From 66-474 sp044464225 (GTDB lineage: Bacteria; Pseudomonadota; Gammaproteobacteria; Xanthomonadales; Rhodanobacteraceae), in assembly GCA_044464225.1 (NCBI GenBank), contig JBIQLN010000003.1, positions 1-64,000 of the forward strand: a stretch of DNA of 64,000 nt, in the 5' to 3' direction. Position numbers and translations under genes: made by a program. Under the pieces are notes generated by a model, which was not told the DNA's origin, searched no databases, and saw only the letters and a list, made by a program, of their open reading frames with translations. Every line of letters starts with the position of its first letter. Positions within the stretch are counted from its first letter, which is position 1. Positions 1 through 8,596 of the stretch are shown in pieces.

Positions 1-782
1 AGATCCAGTACCTCGCGTATTTCCACAACGCCTGCGACCAGATCCGCGGCGAGGCGGCGTCGTTGCAGTTCTTCTCGAACGACCAGTATCGCAATCCCTT
101 GCTGGTGCGGATCGCCTCGCTCGGTTACCAGAAAGGCTTCGGCGGGCATTTCCACAACGACAACTCGATCGCGGCGCTGCGCGACATTCCCGGTCTGGTC
201 GTCGGCTGCCCGTCGCGCGGCGACGACGCCGCGACGATGCTGCGCACGCTGGCCGCGCTGTGCAAGGTCGACGGCCGCGTGTGCGCGTTCCTCGAACCGA
301 TCGCGCTGTACATGGCGAAGGACCTCTACGAGCACGGCGATGGCGCGTGGCAGTTCGGCTATCCCGCGCCCGATCAGGCGATGCCGCTGGGCGAAGGGCG
401 GGTCTACGCGCCCAAGGCCAGGGATCTGGTGATCTTCACCTTCGGCAATGGCGTGCCGATGGCCTTGCGCGCCGCGCGCGCCATCGAAACCAAGCACAAA
501 TGGAAAGTGCGCGTGGTCGACCTGCGCTGGCTGGTGCCGCTCAACGAGAAGTTCATCGCGGCGCAGGCGAAAACCGCAAAGCGCATCATCGTGCTGGACG
601 AAGGACGCCGCAGCGCGGGCGTGGGCGAGGGCGTGATCACCGCGATCGTGGAGGCAGGGCTCGGCGACAGGCCCCTGCAACGCGTGGTGGGCGCGGACAC
701 CTACACGCCATTGGCGGACGCGGCGTTGCTGGTCCTTCCGAACGAAGCCGACGTGGCCGCCGCCGCGGACAAGTTGGCGTGA
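1..782 (+). CDS. Thiamine-diphosphate-dependent dehydrogenase E1, beta-type C-terminal part (5' truncated)
   Basis: The reading frame is open from the first complete codon at position 3 to TGA at 780-782, so the gene begins before the window. The visible ~260 residues are the transketolase pyrimidine-binding and C-terminal domains of a 2-oxoacid dehydrogenase E1 beta chain. Typical stretches are YFHNACDQIRGEA, GGHFHNDNS, and VVDLRWLVPLNE followed by DEGRRSAGVGEG. Such enzymes decarboxylate pyruvate or branched-chain 2-oxoacids and pass the acyl group to a lipoyl E2. Whether an E1 alpha domain is fused at the N terminus cannot be seen; fused alpha/beta forms are known. The exact substrate is not decidable. 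The MFS gene at 805 follows after 22 bp. Confidence 0.85.
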   Translation, partial: IQYLAYFHNACDQIRGEAASLQFFSNDQYRNPLLVRIASLGYQKGFGGHFHNDNSIAALRDIPGLVVGCPSRGDDAATMLRTLAALCKVDGRVCAFLEPIALYMAKDLYEHGDGAWQFGYPAPDQAMPLGEGRVYAPKARDLVIFTFGNGVPMALRAARAIETKHKWKVRVVDLRWLVPLNEKFIAAQAKTAKRIIVLDEGRRSAGVGEGVITAIVEAGLGDRPLQRVVGADTYTPLADAALLVLPNEADVAAAADKLA

Positions 783-804
783 CCACCACCGCGAACGCAA
801 CCCG

Positions 805-2058
805 ATGACGGCGGACGCAGCCACGCACGCTCCCGTACCGCAGCAAGGGGCCGTCCGGAGGCCGCCGCGCCGGACGCATTTCGGCATGATCGGCGCGGTC
901 AGCTTCGTGCACATGTTGAACGACATGATGCAGTCGGTGATCGTGACGATCTACCCGCTGCTGAAGCACGAGTTCGCGCTCAACTTCATCCAGATCGGAC
1001 TCATCACCATGACCTTCCAGGTGACGGCGTCCATCCTGCAGCCCTTGGTCGGAATGGTGACCGACAAGAAGCCATTGCCGTACTCGCTGCCGATCGGCAT
1101 GTGCTTCACGCTGGCGGGCCTGCTGCTGATATCCGTCGCGCCCACGTATCCGGTCCTGCTGCTTGCGGTCGCATTGATCGGCTGCGGGTCTTCGGTGTTC
1201 CATCCCGAATCCTCACGCGTCGCGCGCATGGCGTCGGGCGGGCGTTACGGCCTCGCGCAGTCGTTGTTCCAGATCGGCGGCAATACCGGGCAGGCGCTCG
1301 GACCGTTGCTGGCGGCGGCAATCGTATTGAAGATCGGCCGGCCCGAGGCGGCATGGTTCGGACTGGCCGCGTTGCTGGCGATCGTGGTGTTGCTGCAGGT
1401 GAGCCGCTGGTACAGCCATCACATCGACGAGCGGGTCAGGAAGCGGGTGGCAACGGATCGGCCCTTGCTGCCGGCGCCCGTGGTGAGGCGCACGGTCGGC
1501 ATCCTGTTCGTGCTGATGTTTTCGAAGTTCTTCTACCTCGCGAGCATCAGCACGTACTACGAGTTCTTCCTGATCCATCGTTTCGGCCTGTCGGCGCACG
1601 CGGCCGCCAACCTGCTGGCGGTGTTCCTGTTCGCGATCGCGATCGGCACGTTGATCGGCGGTCCGCTGGGCGATCGCATCGGCCGCCGGCAGGTGATCTG
1701 GTTCTCGATCCTCGGCTGCGCGCCGTTCACGCTGGCGTTGCCCTATGTCGGCCTAGGCTGGACGATCGGGCTGAGCGTGGTGATCGGCATGATCCTCGCG
1801 TCGGCTTTCCCGGCCATCATCGTGTTTGCGCAGGACATGCTGCCGCATCGGATCGGCATGGTCTCCGGCCTGTTCTACGGTTTCAGCTTCGGCCTCGGCG
1901 GCATCGGCGCGGCCGTGCTGGGCGTGATCGCCGACCACTTCAGCGTCACGTTCGTGTACGAGGTCTGCGCGTTCCTGCCACTGCTCGGGTTGTTCGCGGC
2001 ATTCCTGCCCGATGTGCGGCCGGGCGAAGCGGCGGACGCGTCTTCATCTGCGAGCTAG
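805..2058 (+). CDS. fsr: MFS exporter, fosmidomycin-resistance (Fsr) family
   Basis: This is a 417-residue, 12-helix major facilitator. Family-typical sequence includes GMIGAVSFVHMLNDMMQS in the first helix, PLVGMVTDKK in the cytoplasmic loop and GCGSSVFHPESSRVAR, a signature of the Fsr branch. A GDRIGRRQV loop lies between helices of the second half. Fsr proteins export fosmidomycin and related compounds by proton antiport; the natural substrate is unknown. ATG at 805 lies 22 bp after the E1 gene, so the two may be co-transcribed, but no functional link is evident. It is convergent with the acyltransferase gene at 2138. Confidence 0.85.
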   Translation: MTADAATHAPVPQQGAVRRPPRRTHFGMIGAVSFVHMLNDMMQSVIVTIYPLLKHEFALNFIQIGLITMTFQVTASILQPLVGMVTDKKPLPYSLPIGMCFTLAGLLLISVAPTYPVLLLAVALIGCGSSVFHPESSRVARMASGGRYGLAQSLFQIGGNTGQALGPLLAAAIVLKIGRPEAAWFGLAALLAIVVLLQVSRWYSHHIDERVRKRVATDRPLLPAPVVRRTVGILFVLMFSKFFYLASISTYYEFFLIHRFGLSAHAAANLLAVFLFAIAIGTLIGGPLGDRIGRRQVIWFSILGCAPFTLALPYVGLGWTIGLSVVIGMILASAFPAIIVFAQDMLPHRIGMVSGLFYGFSFGLGGIGAAVLGVIADHFSVTFVYEVCAFLPLLGLFAAFLPDVRPGEAADASSSAS

Positions 2059-2137
2059 GCGGGGCGTCTCACCGTAGGCCGGGCTGAGCGGTTTCATGTA
2101 AAGCCCGCGTTGTTTCCGCGAATTCGCTGAAACGCAA

Positions 2138-3289
2138 TCAGCGCACCAGCCATCGCACATGCCGTCCACGCGCGAGCAGCATGGTCAGGCCCAGCGCCAG
2201 CACGAACACGATCACCGGGAACAGGAATTCCCACGCGTAGCTGTGGAACGAGGCGTGCAGCATCCAGGCGGGTTCCACGAACAATTCGTGGCAGGCGTAG
2301 ATGCCGAGCACATATTCGGCGCCGACCCGGGGCCACCAGCGTCCGCCGAGGCCGGGCAGGGCCAGCCCGAGCAGCAGCGCGCCGATGCCGAACACGGGCG
2401 TGAACAGGCCGTAGTCGATGATGGGTGGCCACGCGCTGGAAAACATCGGCACCCAATGCAATTCGGCCTCGAACCCGACCAGGCCGATCGCCGTTATCGA
2501 GAATGCGATGAGGGGGTCGACGCGCCCGTCGCGGCCGGAGATCCAATAGCCGCACGCCACCAGAAGGGCGCTCATGAAGGGGCCGTTGCGCGGGTCGAAC
2601 GGCATGGAAAAGCCTGCCACCGTGTTGGCGTACAGGCCGGCCAGCGATCCGCAAACGTAGAGCGCGACGGCGAGTACGTAGAACAACCACCGCGTGCGCA
2701 GCCTTTCGCAAATGGCGACCATCGCCAAGGCCATCACCAGCGCCATCAGGAACCACAGGTGCCCCTTGCCCCCCACGAACACGATCAGCAGCGGATGCCT
2801 CGCCATGTGCCGGAACTGGTCGACGACCGCCGGCCACCAGCCTTGGTGCTGCCACTGGCCGAGCCGCAGCGGTATCAACAGGTAAATCAGGGACCACAAC
2901 GCCCAGACGCGCAGCAGCCGTCTTGCGTAGCGGGCGAACAACGGCAGTGGCGGTGCGCCCGCGCGGATCTTGCAACCGAAGAAATAGCCCGCCACCACGA
3001 AAAAGAACGGCACCGCCAGCCTGCCGGCACCGGTAGTCATCAAATTGGCGAGATGCTCGGGCGCGCTGGTGAATACCTTGCGCGTGACCGGATCGGTGTG
3101 CACCACGATCACGCCGAAAATCGCGATCACGCGAAACAGGTCGATGGTGGCATTGCGGGTCCTGGCCGCAGGGGCTTCGGGTCTCGCCGCATGCCATGGC
3201 CTGACCGGTTGCCAGCGTCCCTCGAGTGGCGCAGGATTTGCCTGCGGTTCGGGCAAGTCCGTCAGGTTGAAACGATCCATGTTCGACAT
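2138..3289 (-). CDS. Membrane acyltransferase, acyltransferase-3 family
   Basis: The 383-residue polytopic protein carries the acyltransferase-3 signature near residue 48: NATIDLFRVIAIFGVIVVH, then VPFFFVVAGYFFG. About ten hydrophobic segments follow. Members move acyl groups (acetyl, succinyl and others) onto sugars of O-antigen, glucans or other surface glycans from the membrane. The first ~45 residues are proline- and arginine-rich and look cytoplasmic. ATG at 3289 was chosen; a second in-frame ATG lies nine bases downstream. The gene stands alone, divergent from the Bax1-I gene at 3525, so the glycan substrate cannot be inferred. Confidence 0.8.
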   Translation of the reverse strand: MSNMDRFNLTDLPEPQANPAPLEGRWQPVRPWHAARPEAPAARTRNATIDLFRVIAIFGVIVVHTDPVTRKVFTSAPEHLANLMTTGAGRLAVPFFFVVAGYFFGCKIRAGAPPLPLFARYARRLLRVWALWSLIYLLIPLRLGQWQHQGWWPAVVDQFRHMARHPLLIVFVGGKGHLWFLMALVMALAMVAICERLRTRWLFYVLAVALYVCGSLAGLYANTVAGFSMPFDPRNGPFMSALLVACGYWISGRDGRVDPLIAFSITAIGLVGFEAELHWVPMFSSAWPPIIDYGLFTPVFGIGALLLGLALPGLGGRWWPRVGAEYVLGIYACHELFVEPAWMLHASFHSYAWEFLFPVIVFVLALGLTMLLARGRHVRWLVR

Positions 3290-3524
3290 CCTGTCCGGAT
3301 TATCGACCGCCCCGCCTGACTGACACCTGCGTATCCGGTCGTCCGTCCAGGAACCGGTCCGTGGGCGAGGCTGGCCCGTTCGTCCGAACGCATTGATTCC
3401 ATTGCATTCGGAACCCTGCGACCCGATGTATGGTCTGAATCGTGGCGGCGTCGCGGCGCATCCGCTAGAGTCTCGGTGGACGGCGCGAGACCGCCCATTT
3501 CATTTGCACAAATCGAGGAATTCC

Positions 3525-4286
3525 ATGGCCCTGCGTTCCCATAACCCCGCCCTGCGCGACAAGGTTTTCCAGAACCTGCCCGCAACCGGCGAACCCATGA
3601 CCATCAACGGCACGCTCGCGCGTTCCGGCTTGTTGCTGGTGTTGATGCTGATCACCGGCGCCTGGACGTGGCACCGTTTCATGCTGGCGATCGAGGCGGG
3701 CGGCATCCCCGCCGGGTTGCAGGCCATGCAGCCGTTCATGTGGGGCGGCCTGATCGTCGGGCTGGTCTTCGCGATCGCCAGTGCATTCAAGCCGAACTGG
3801 TCGCCCGTCACCGCGCCGTTGTACGCGCTGGCGGAAGGCACCTTCCTCGGCGCCATCTCCGCGATCTTCGAGGTGCAGTACCACGGCATCGTGCTGCAGG
3901 CGGTGATGGCATCGATCGGCGTGCTGGTGGTGATGCTGTTCCTTTACCGCAGCGGCGTGATCAAGGTCACCCAGAAGTTCCGGATGGGCGTGATGGCGGC
4001 GACGGGCGGCATCCTGTTGCTGTACCTGGTGTCGTGGGGACTCTCTGCCTTTACCAGCGTCAACACCTCGATCCTGTTCGCGGGGGGCACCCTCAGCATC
4101 CTCATCAGCGTGTTCGTGGTGTGCATCGCCGCGTTGAACCTGGTGCTGGATTTCGACCTGATCGAGCGGGCCCAGGCAGCGGGCGCGCCCAAGTACATGG
4201 AGTGGTACTGCGCGTTTGCATTGATGGTGACGCTGGTGTGGCTGTACCTGGAACTGCTGCGGCTGCTTGCCAATTCCCGGCGGTAG
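3525..4286 (+). CDS. Bax1-I/YccA family inner-membrane protein
   Basis: The 253-residue protein has about seven transmembrane helices and matches the Bax inhibitor-1/YccA family, with a YALAEGTFLGAISAIFE segment and an NLVLDFDLIE segment near the end. It resembles the YccA-like subfamily with a long soluble N terminus (MALRSHNPALRDKVFQNLP). Relatives modulate FtsH proteolysis or act as pH-sensitive calcium leak channels; the role here is unproven. ATG at 3525 is preferred over upstream in-frame starts because a GAGG ribosome-binding site lies about seven bases before it and family homology begins there. Confidence 0.85.
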   Translation: MALRSHNPALRDKVFQNLPATGEPMTINGTLARSGLLLVLMLITGAWTWHRFMLAIEAGGIPAGLQAMQPFMWGGLIVGLVFAIASAFKPNWSPVTAPLYALAEGTFLGAISAIFEVQYHGIVLQAVMASIGVLVVMLFLYRSGVIKVTQKFRMGVMAATGGILLLYLVSWGLSAFTSVNTSILFAGGTLSILISVFVVCIAALNLVLDFDLIERAQAAGAPKYMEWYCAFALMVTLVWLYLELLRLLANSRR

Positions 4287-4315
4287 GCCGACGACTGCCT
4301 GATCGGCCCGATCAT

Positions 4316-4497
4316 CGTCATCCCGGCGACGTGGCGCGCAGGAGCGCGCCCGAACAGCGAAGCTGGCCCGCCGGGCGAGCGCCACGCATGGCGCGAGCAA
4401 AGCCGGGATCCGGTGGCTTTCGTGCAAAGCGTTTCGGTGCAAAGTCGCCGGGTCCCGGGTATCGTTCCCCGATCACGGGACGACGAGCAGAATCGGA
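4316..4497. repeat. REP/BIME-like intergenic repeat, copy 1
   Basis: This stretch starts with CGTCATCCCGGCG and contains the partly self-complementary match GCCGGGATCCGG about 95 bases on. Its right end (about 4439-4497) reads AAAGTCGCCGGGTCCCGGGT then ATCG...CGGGACGACGAGCA. It closely matches 39243-39296 and, inverted, 42230-42290. The layout, intergenic and built of facing inverted arms, fits bacterial REP elements. It fills most of the 246-bp gap between the Bax1-I gene and the ybjQ-like gene. Confidence 0.6.
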
Positions 4498-4532
4498 GCT
4501 TCCCAGACTGATTGCCGTGGCGGGAGGATCGC

Positions 4533-4853
4533 ATGATCATCGTGACAAGCGAACACGTGGCCGGTTACAAGGTCACCGAGACCAAGGGTCAGGTTTTCGG
4601 GCTGGTGGTGCGCAGTCGCGGCATCGGCGGCAACGTGATGGCCGGTTTGCGTTCCATCGTGGGCGGCGAGATCAACGAATACACCCAGATGCTGGAAGAG
4701 GCGCGCCGCCACGCCACCGACCGGATGGTGCAGAACGCCCAGGCCATGGGCGCCAACGCCGTGGTGATGATGCGCTTCGACTCGTCCGAGATCGGCCAGA
4801 CCATGAGCGAGATCGTCGCGTACGGGACGGCGGTGGTCATCGAGAAGGCCTGA
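4533..4853 (+). CDS. YbjQ family protein (UPF0145)
   Basis: The 106-residue protein matches the YbjQ/UPF0145 family end to end: VTSEHVAGYKV at the start, RSRGIGGNVMAGLRSIVGGE in the centre, and AMGANAVVMMRFDSSEIG toward the end. The family forms pentameric rings and is sometimes annotated as heavy-metal binding, but no biochemical role is firmly established. ATG at 4533 has a strong GGGAGGA ribosome-binding site five bases upstream, which excludes the in-frame TTG at 4512. The small membrane protein at 4861 follows after seven bases and is probably co-transcribed. Confidence 0.85.
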   Translation: MIIVTSEHVAGYKVTETKGQVFGLVVRSRGIGGNVMAGLRSIVGGEINEYTQMLEEARRHATDRMVQNAQAMGANAVVMMRFDSSEIGQTMSEIVAYGTAVVIEKA

Positions 4854-4860
4854 ACACGCG

Positions 4861-5172
4861 ATGCTCGCGATCGCGCTCTATGTGGTCGGTGCACTGTTGC
4901 TGCTGGTCGGGGCGATCGCGTTGCTGGTGGGCGGCGTGCTGGCGGTATTCCTGCCGCAACTGATCCTCGGTGGCGCATTCCTGGTCGTCGCGCTCGCGAT
5001 CGAGCGCTGGCGCTACAAACCGATCCGCGCTGCGTGGCCCGATCCGCGCTGGACCGATACCGGCGAACGATTCGTGGATCCGGAAACCGGCTTGCTGACC
5101 GCCGTGTATTTCGATGCCGCCAAGGGCGAGCGGCATTATCTGGCGGCGCCGGCGTCCGGCAAATCGCGATAG
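4861..5172 (+). CDS. Small two-helix membrane protein of unknown function
   Basis: This predicted 103-residue protein has two hydrophobic segments at about residues 3-30 and 34-48. A basic stretch (ERWRYKPIR) follows, then a soluble tail with WPDPRWTDTGERFVDPETG. I do not recognise a family. It begins seven bases after the ybjQ-like stop, suggesting translation from the same message. YbjQ genes are often found beside small membrane proteins, so a shared envelope role is possible but only inferred. Confidence 0.6.
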   Translation: MLAIALYVVGALLLLVGAIALLVGGVLAVFLPQLILGGAFLVVALAIERWRYKPIRAAWPDPRWTDTGERFVDPETGLLTAVYFDAAKGERHYLAAPASGKSR

Positions 5173-5379
5173 CACATCCGCTGCGCGCGCAACGAACGCG
5201 TTCCCTTCTCCCATCGAAAAAAGAGGCGTGAGGCGCCGCGTCTTCTTTTGCGCGCAGCGCCTGACGAGGGTTCTCCGCCTGCCAGGTTCGGCTTCGCCCG
5301 GACCCGCCGCGCCACGGACTCGGTACTTCGCGGCGCCTCCCCGGAGAGGGCTTCAGCCGGACCGCCGTCTTTCGCGCGA

Positions 5380-6423
5380 CTACGCCGCGATGACGCGCGG
5401 CTCCGGCTCCAGTTCGACGCCGAATCGTTCGCGTACACCGTCGCGCACACGTTGCGCGAGTGCCCACAACTGCGGACCCGTGGCGTGGCCGTGGTTCACC
5501 AGCACGAGCGCGTGGCGGTTCGAAATGCCGGCATCACCTTCGCGCAAGCCTTTGAATCCAGAAGCTTCAATCAACCACGCCGCAGACAATTTCGAAGTTT
5601 CGTTCGGAGCCGGCCAGCAGGGGAGTTGCGGATGTTCGACCCGGAGGGCCGTGGCCTGCGCGGCGGGAACGAGGGGGTTCTTGAAGAAACTGCCCGCATT
5701 GCCGATCACGGCCGGATCGGGCAGCTTGCGGGTGCGCAAGGCCATCACCGCGTCGGCCACGTGGATGGGCGCGGGGCGCTCCACGCCCATCCGCCGGAGT
5801 TCATCCTGCACGCCCGAATACTCGATGCGCGGCGACCATTCGCGCGGCAGGCGCAGCGTGACCGCGGTGATCAACCAGCGATCGGGATGGCGTTTGAAGA
5901 TCGAATCGCGATAGGCGAATTCGCAATCGGCATTCGGGAAGATCGCATGATGTCGTTGCTGCAGGTCGTGCGCTTCGACCGATTCGATGAATTCACGGAC
6001 CTCGACGCCGTACGCGCCGATGTTCTGCATCGGTGCGGCACCCACGCTGCCCGGAATCAGGATCAGGTTTTCGAGTCCGGCGTGGCCGTTTGCCAGCGTC
6101 CAGCGCACCAGGCCGTCCCAGTGTTCGCCCGCGGCGACCCGGATGCGGGCTCCACCGTCGCCATCCTCCAGCACTTCGATGCCGCGGGTTTTCATGCTCA
6201 CCACGGCGCCGCCGAAGTCGCCGGTGAACAGCACGTTCGAGCCTTCGCCCAGCAGCAACGTCGGCGCTTCGCGCAGCGCCGCCTGATCCAGCAAATCCGG
6301 GATGGCCGCCGCGTCGTGGATGTCCGCCAGCCACGCCGCGCGCGCATCCACGCGCAAGGTATTGCGATCGCGCAGCGAGGCGTTTTCGGTCAGCGTGAAA
6401 GCCGGACTGCGGACGGCACTCAC
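5380..6423 (-). CDS. murB: UDP-N-acetylenolpyruvoylglucosamine reductase
   Basis: MurB reduces the enolpyruvyl product of MurA to UDP-MurNAc with NADPH and FAD in the cytoplasm. The 347-residue product has the FAD-binding GEGSNVLFTGDF, the substrate-loop sequence CEFAYRDSIFK typical of type I enzymes, and the catalytic-serine motif GNAGSFFKNP. The start is taken as GTG at 6421-6423, which overlaps the pyrD stop in a GTGA arrangement and begins VSAVRSPAFTLTENAS. The frame is also open further upstream, but that part lies inside pyrD. MurA is encoded far away at 49563. Confidence 0.92.
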   Translation of the reverse strand: MSAVRSPAFTLTENASLRDRNTLRVDARAAWLADIHDAAAIPDLLDQAALREAPTLLLGEGSNVLFTGDFGGAVVSMKTRGIEVLEDGDGGARIRVAAGEHWDGLVRWTLANGHAGLENLILIPGSVGAAPMQNIGAYGVEVREFIESVEAHDLQQRHHAIFPNADCEFAYRDSIFKRHPDRWLITAVTLRLPREWSPRIEYSGVQDELRRMGVERPAPIHVADAVMALRTRKLPDPAVIGNAGSFFKNPLVPAAQATALRVEHPQLPCWPAPNETSKLSAAWLIEASGFKGLREGDAGISNRHALVLVNHGHATGPQLWALAQRVRDGVRERFGVELEPEPRVIAA

Positions 6424-7469
6424 AGCGCAGCACCCATCGAGGGCCCAGTCGATTGCCGACGGATTTCCTCGACGCACTCCGTGAGCAGCCACGGTCCGCG
6501 ATAGATCAGTCCCGAATAGATCTGCACGAGTCTGGCGCCGGCTTCGATCTTGTCGGCGGCATCGCTGCCGGTGAGCACGCCGCCCACGCCGACCAGCGGC
6601 ATCGCCCCGCCAAGCCGTCGCGCCATGCCGCGCAGGATTTCGGTCGAAGGCTCGAACAGCGGTTTGCCCGACAACCCGCCGGTTTCGCCGGCGTGCACGC
6701 TGCCCGCCACGCCCGCGCGATCGATCGTGGTATTGGTGCAGATCAGGCCATCGATGCCCGACCCCAGCACTGCCGCCGCCACCGCGTCCATCTGCGCGTC
6801 GTCCAGGTCGGGTGCGACCTTGAGCAGGACGGGTTTGCGTGCGCCGTGCCGGGCCGCGAGTTTCTCGCGCGCATCCATCAACGTGCCGATCAGGCGCTGC
6901 AGCGAGTCGCCTTGCTGGAGGTCGCGCAAGCCCGGCGTGTTGGGAGACGAGACGTTGATCGTGACATAGCTCGCCAACGGGTACACGCGTTCGAGGCAGG
7001 CGAGGTAATCGTCGGCTGCATGTTCGTTGGGCGTGTCCTTGTTCTTGCCGATGTTGATGCCCATTACGCCGCGCCAGTGCGACTGCTCGACATTGCGCAC
7101 CAGCGCCTCCACGCCGTCGTTGTTGAAACCCATGCGGTTGATCAAAGCTTCGTGTTCCGGCAGGCGAAACAGGCGTGGCTTGGGATTGCCCGGTTGCGGG
7201 CGCGGCGTCACGGTGCCGATTTCGATGAAGCCGAAACCCAGCGCGCCGAGCGCGTCCAGATGCTCGCCATTCTTGTCCAGCCCGGCCGCGAGCCCGACGG
7301 GGTTCGGAAAGTCGATTCCGAACGCGCGTACCGGCAAATCCGGCGGTGGCGATTCCGCGACCCAACGCATCAGGTTGCTGCGTTGCGCGACACCCAACGC
7401 GTACAGTGTCAGGTGGTGCGCGGTTTCGGCTTCCAGCGAGAACAGCAGGGGGCGCAGGGTCGAGTACAT
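6420..7469 (-). CDS. pyrD: Dihydroorotate dehydrogenase (quinone), class 2
   Basis: PyrD oxidises dihydroorotate to orotate in pyrimidine synthesis, passing electrons to membrane quinones. The 349-residue length and N-terminal helical extension (MYSTLRPLLFSLEAETAH) are those of the membrane-associated class 2 enzymes. Seen in the sequence are GLAAGLDKNGE for FMN binding, NVSSPNTPGLR with the catalytic serine, LLKVAPDL and GVGGVLTGSDA. It lies four bases after the DUF4190 gene and overlaps murB by four bases, so the three genes are probably one transcript. Confidence 0.95.
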   Translation of the reverse strand: MYSTLRPLLFSLEAETAHHLTLYALGVAQRSNLMRWVAESPPPDLPVRAFGIDFPNPVGLAAGLDKNGEHLDALGALGFGFIEIGTVTPRPQPGNPKPRLFRLPEHEALINRMGFNNDGVEALVRNVEQSHWRGVMGINIGKNKDTPNEHAADDYLACLERVYPLASYVTINVSSPNTPGLRDLQQGDSLQRLIGTLMDAREKLAARHGARKPVLLKVAPDLDDAQMDAVAAAVLGSGIDGLICTNTTIDRAGVAGSVHAGETGGLSGKPLFEPSTEILRGMARRLGGAMPLVGVGGVLTGSDAADKIEAGARLVQIYSGLIYRGPWLLTECVEEIRRQSTGPSMGAAL

Positions 7470-7473
7470 CTTG

Positions 7474-7758
7474 TCAGTGGAGTCCGCTGAAGGCGATGGC
7501 GCCGAAAATGATCAGGACGGCGCCACACAGCAGCGCCAACATGAAACCGAGCTGCAGCCAACCGAGGATCAAGCCCGCCAGCGCCATCCCGTCTCCCTCC
7601 ATGCTGCCGGGTGCGGCACGCCGGATTTCCGAGCGCGCCGAGTGTCCGCAGACCACGGCGATCAGGGCCCCGAGTCCCGGAAGGCACACGTACGCGAGCA
7701 CCCCGAACACCAGGCTCACCACGGCGAGCGAATTGGTGCGCGGGTACACGGCGGTCAT
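7474..7758 (-). CDS. DUF4190 small membrane protein
   Basis: The 94-residue product fits the DUF4190 pattern: a polar start (MTAVYPRTNSLAVVSLVFGV), a first helix, a conserved GHSARSEIRR-type loop, then GDGMALAGLILGWLQLG leading into a second helix pair. DUF4190 proteins are small inner-membrane proteins of unknown function. It starts 70 bp downstream of the SDR gene and ends four bases before pyrD. Confidence 0.75.
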   Translation of the reverse strand: MTAVYPRTNSLAVVSLVFGVLAYVCLPGLGALIAVVCGHSARSEIRRAAPGSMEGDGMALAGLILGWLQLGFMLALLCGAVLIIFGAIAFSGLH

Positions 7759-7828
7759 GGCCGGACGGCTTCCGGTTTCATCACCTCATGATCGCACATC
7801 GCTGGCGGACGTTTGCCACCGGGGAACT

Positions 7829-8596
7829 TCAAAAGCGCAGCGACTGGCCGCCATCGACCGTCATGATCTGCCCCGTGATCCATCCCGCGAACGGCGAGGC
7901 AAGGAACAGCGCGAGGTGGGCCACTTCCTCCGGCGTGCCGAAGCGGCCGAACGGAATCGTGCCGAGCACCTTTCGATACTGTTCCGGCTTGTCGTGCTTG
8001 ACGCGATCCCACACGCCCTCCGGAAACTCGATGGAACCCGGCGCGATCGCGTTGACGCGGATGCGGTGTTCGGCCAATGCCAGCGCCTGCGTGCGGGTGT
8101 AGTGATTCAGCGCCGCCTTCATCGCCGCATAGGGCGGACCCATGGTGCGCGGCCGGAACGAACCGATCGAACTGGTGTTGAGGATGCATGCACGCTGCGA
8201 TTGTTTCAGATGCGGCACCGCGAACCGCGACGCCCGCACCACAGCCATCAGGTCGACGTTGAAATCGACAAGCCAGGATTCGTCGTCGTCATCGAAGCCG
8301 TAACCGGTGGCGTTGTTCACCAGCACGTCCATGCCGCCCATCGCGCGATCGGCATCGCCGACCCAGCGCTCGATCTGGTCGACCTGCGACAGGTCGCAGG
8401 CTTGGGTATGCAGATTGCCCGCGTACGCATCGGCATCGCCCGTCAACGCATCCAGCCCGTCCTGTCCTCGCGCGCAGACCGAAACCCGTGCGCACGCCGC
8501 AAGAAAACCCAGCGCGATCGCGCGGCCGATGCCCTTGCTGCCGCCGGCAATGGCCACGCGGTAGCCGGTGAAGTCGAAGGGCGTCGGTGTGTTCAT
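7829..8596 (-). CDS. Short-chain dehydrogenase/reductase
   Basis: The 255-residue Rossmann-fold oxidoreductase has the glycine-rich cofactor motif GGSKGIGRA near residue 19, VNNATGYG, an SSIGS serine, and catalytic YAAMK. The C-terminal GQIMTVDGGQS is typical of the classical SDR family. The cofactor-site sequence does not by itself separate NADH from NADPH, and the substrate is unknown. ATG at 8596 overlaps the stop of the metallophosphoesterase gene (ATGA), showing tight coupling of the two. Confidence 0.85.
   Translation of the reverse strand: MNTPTPFDFTGYRVAIAGGSKGIGRAIALGFLAACARVSVCARGQDGLDALTGDADAYAGNLHTQACDLSQVDQIERWVGDADRAMGGMDVLVNNATGYGFDDDDESWLVDFNVDLMAVVRASRFAVPHLKQSQRACILNTSSIGSFRPRTMGPPYAAMKAALNHYTRTQALALAEHRIRVNAIAPGSIEFPEGVWDRVKHDKPEQYRKVLGTIPFGRFGTPEEVAHLALFLASPFAGWITGQIMTVDGGQSLRF

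Noticed and set aside
5173..5379. Possible terminator for murB (GGCG-CCTCA-CGCC followed by six T on the minus strand near 5218-5235).
   Set aside because: The stem is only four base pairs and lies ~145 bases past the stop; too weak to list.
5248..6504. Long plus-strand open frame opposite murB.
   Set aside because: It is the antisense shadow of a well-recognised gene in GC-rich DNA, with arginine-rich composition and no family.
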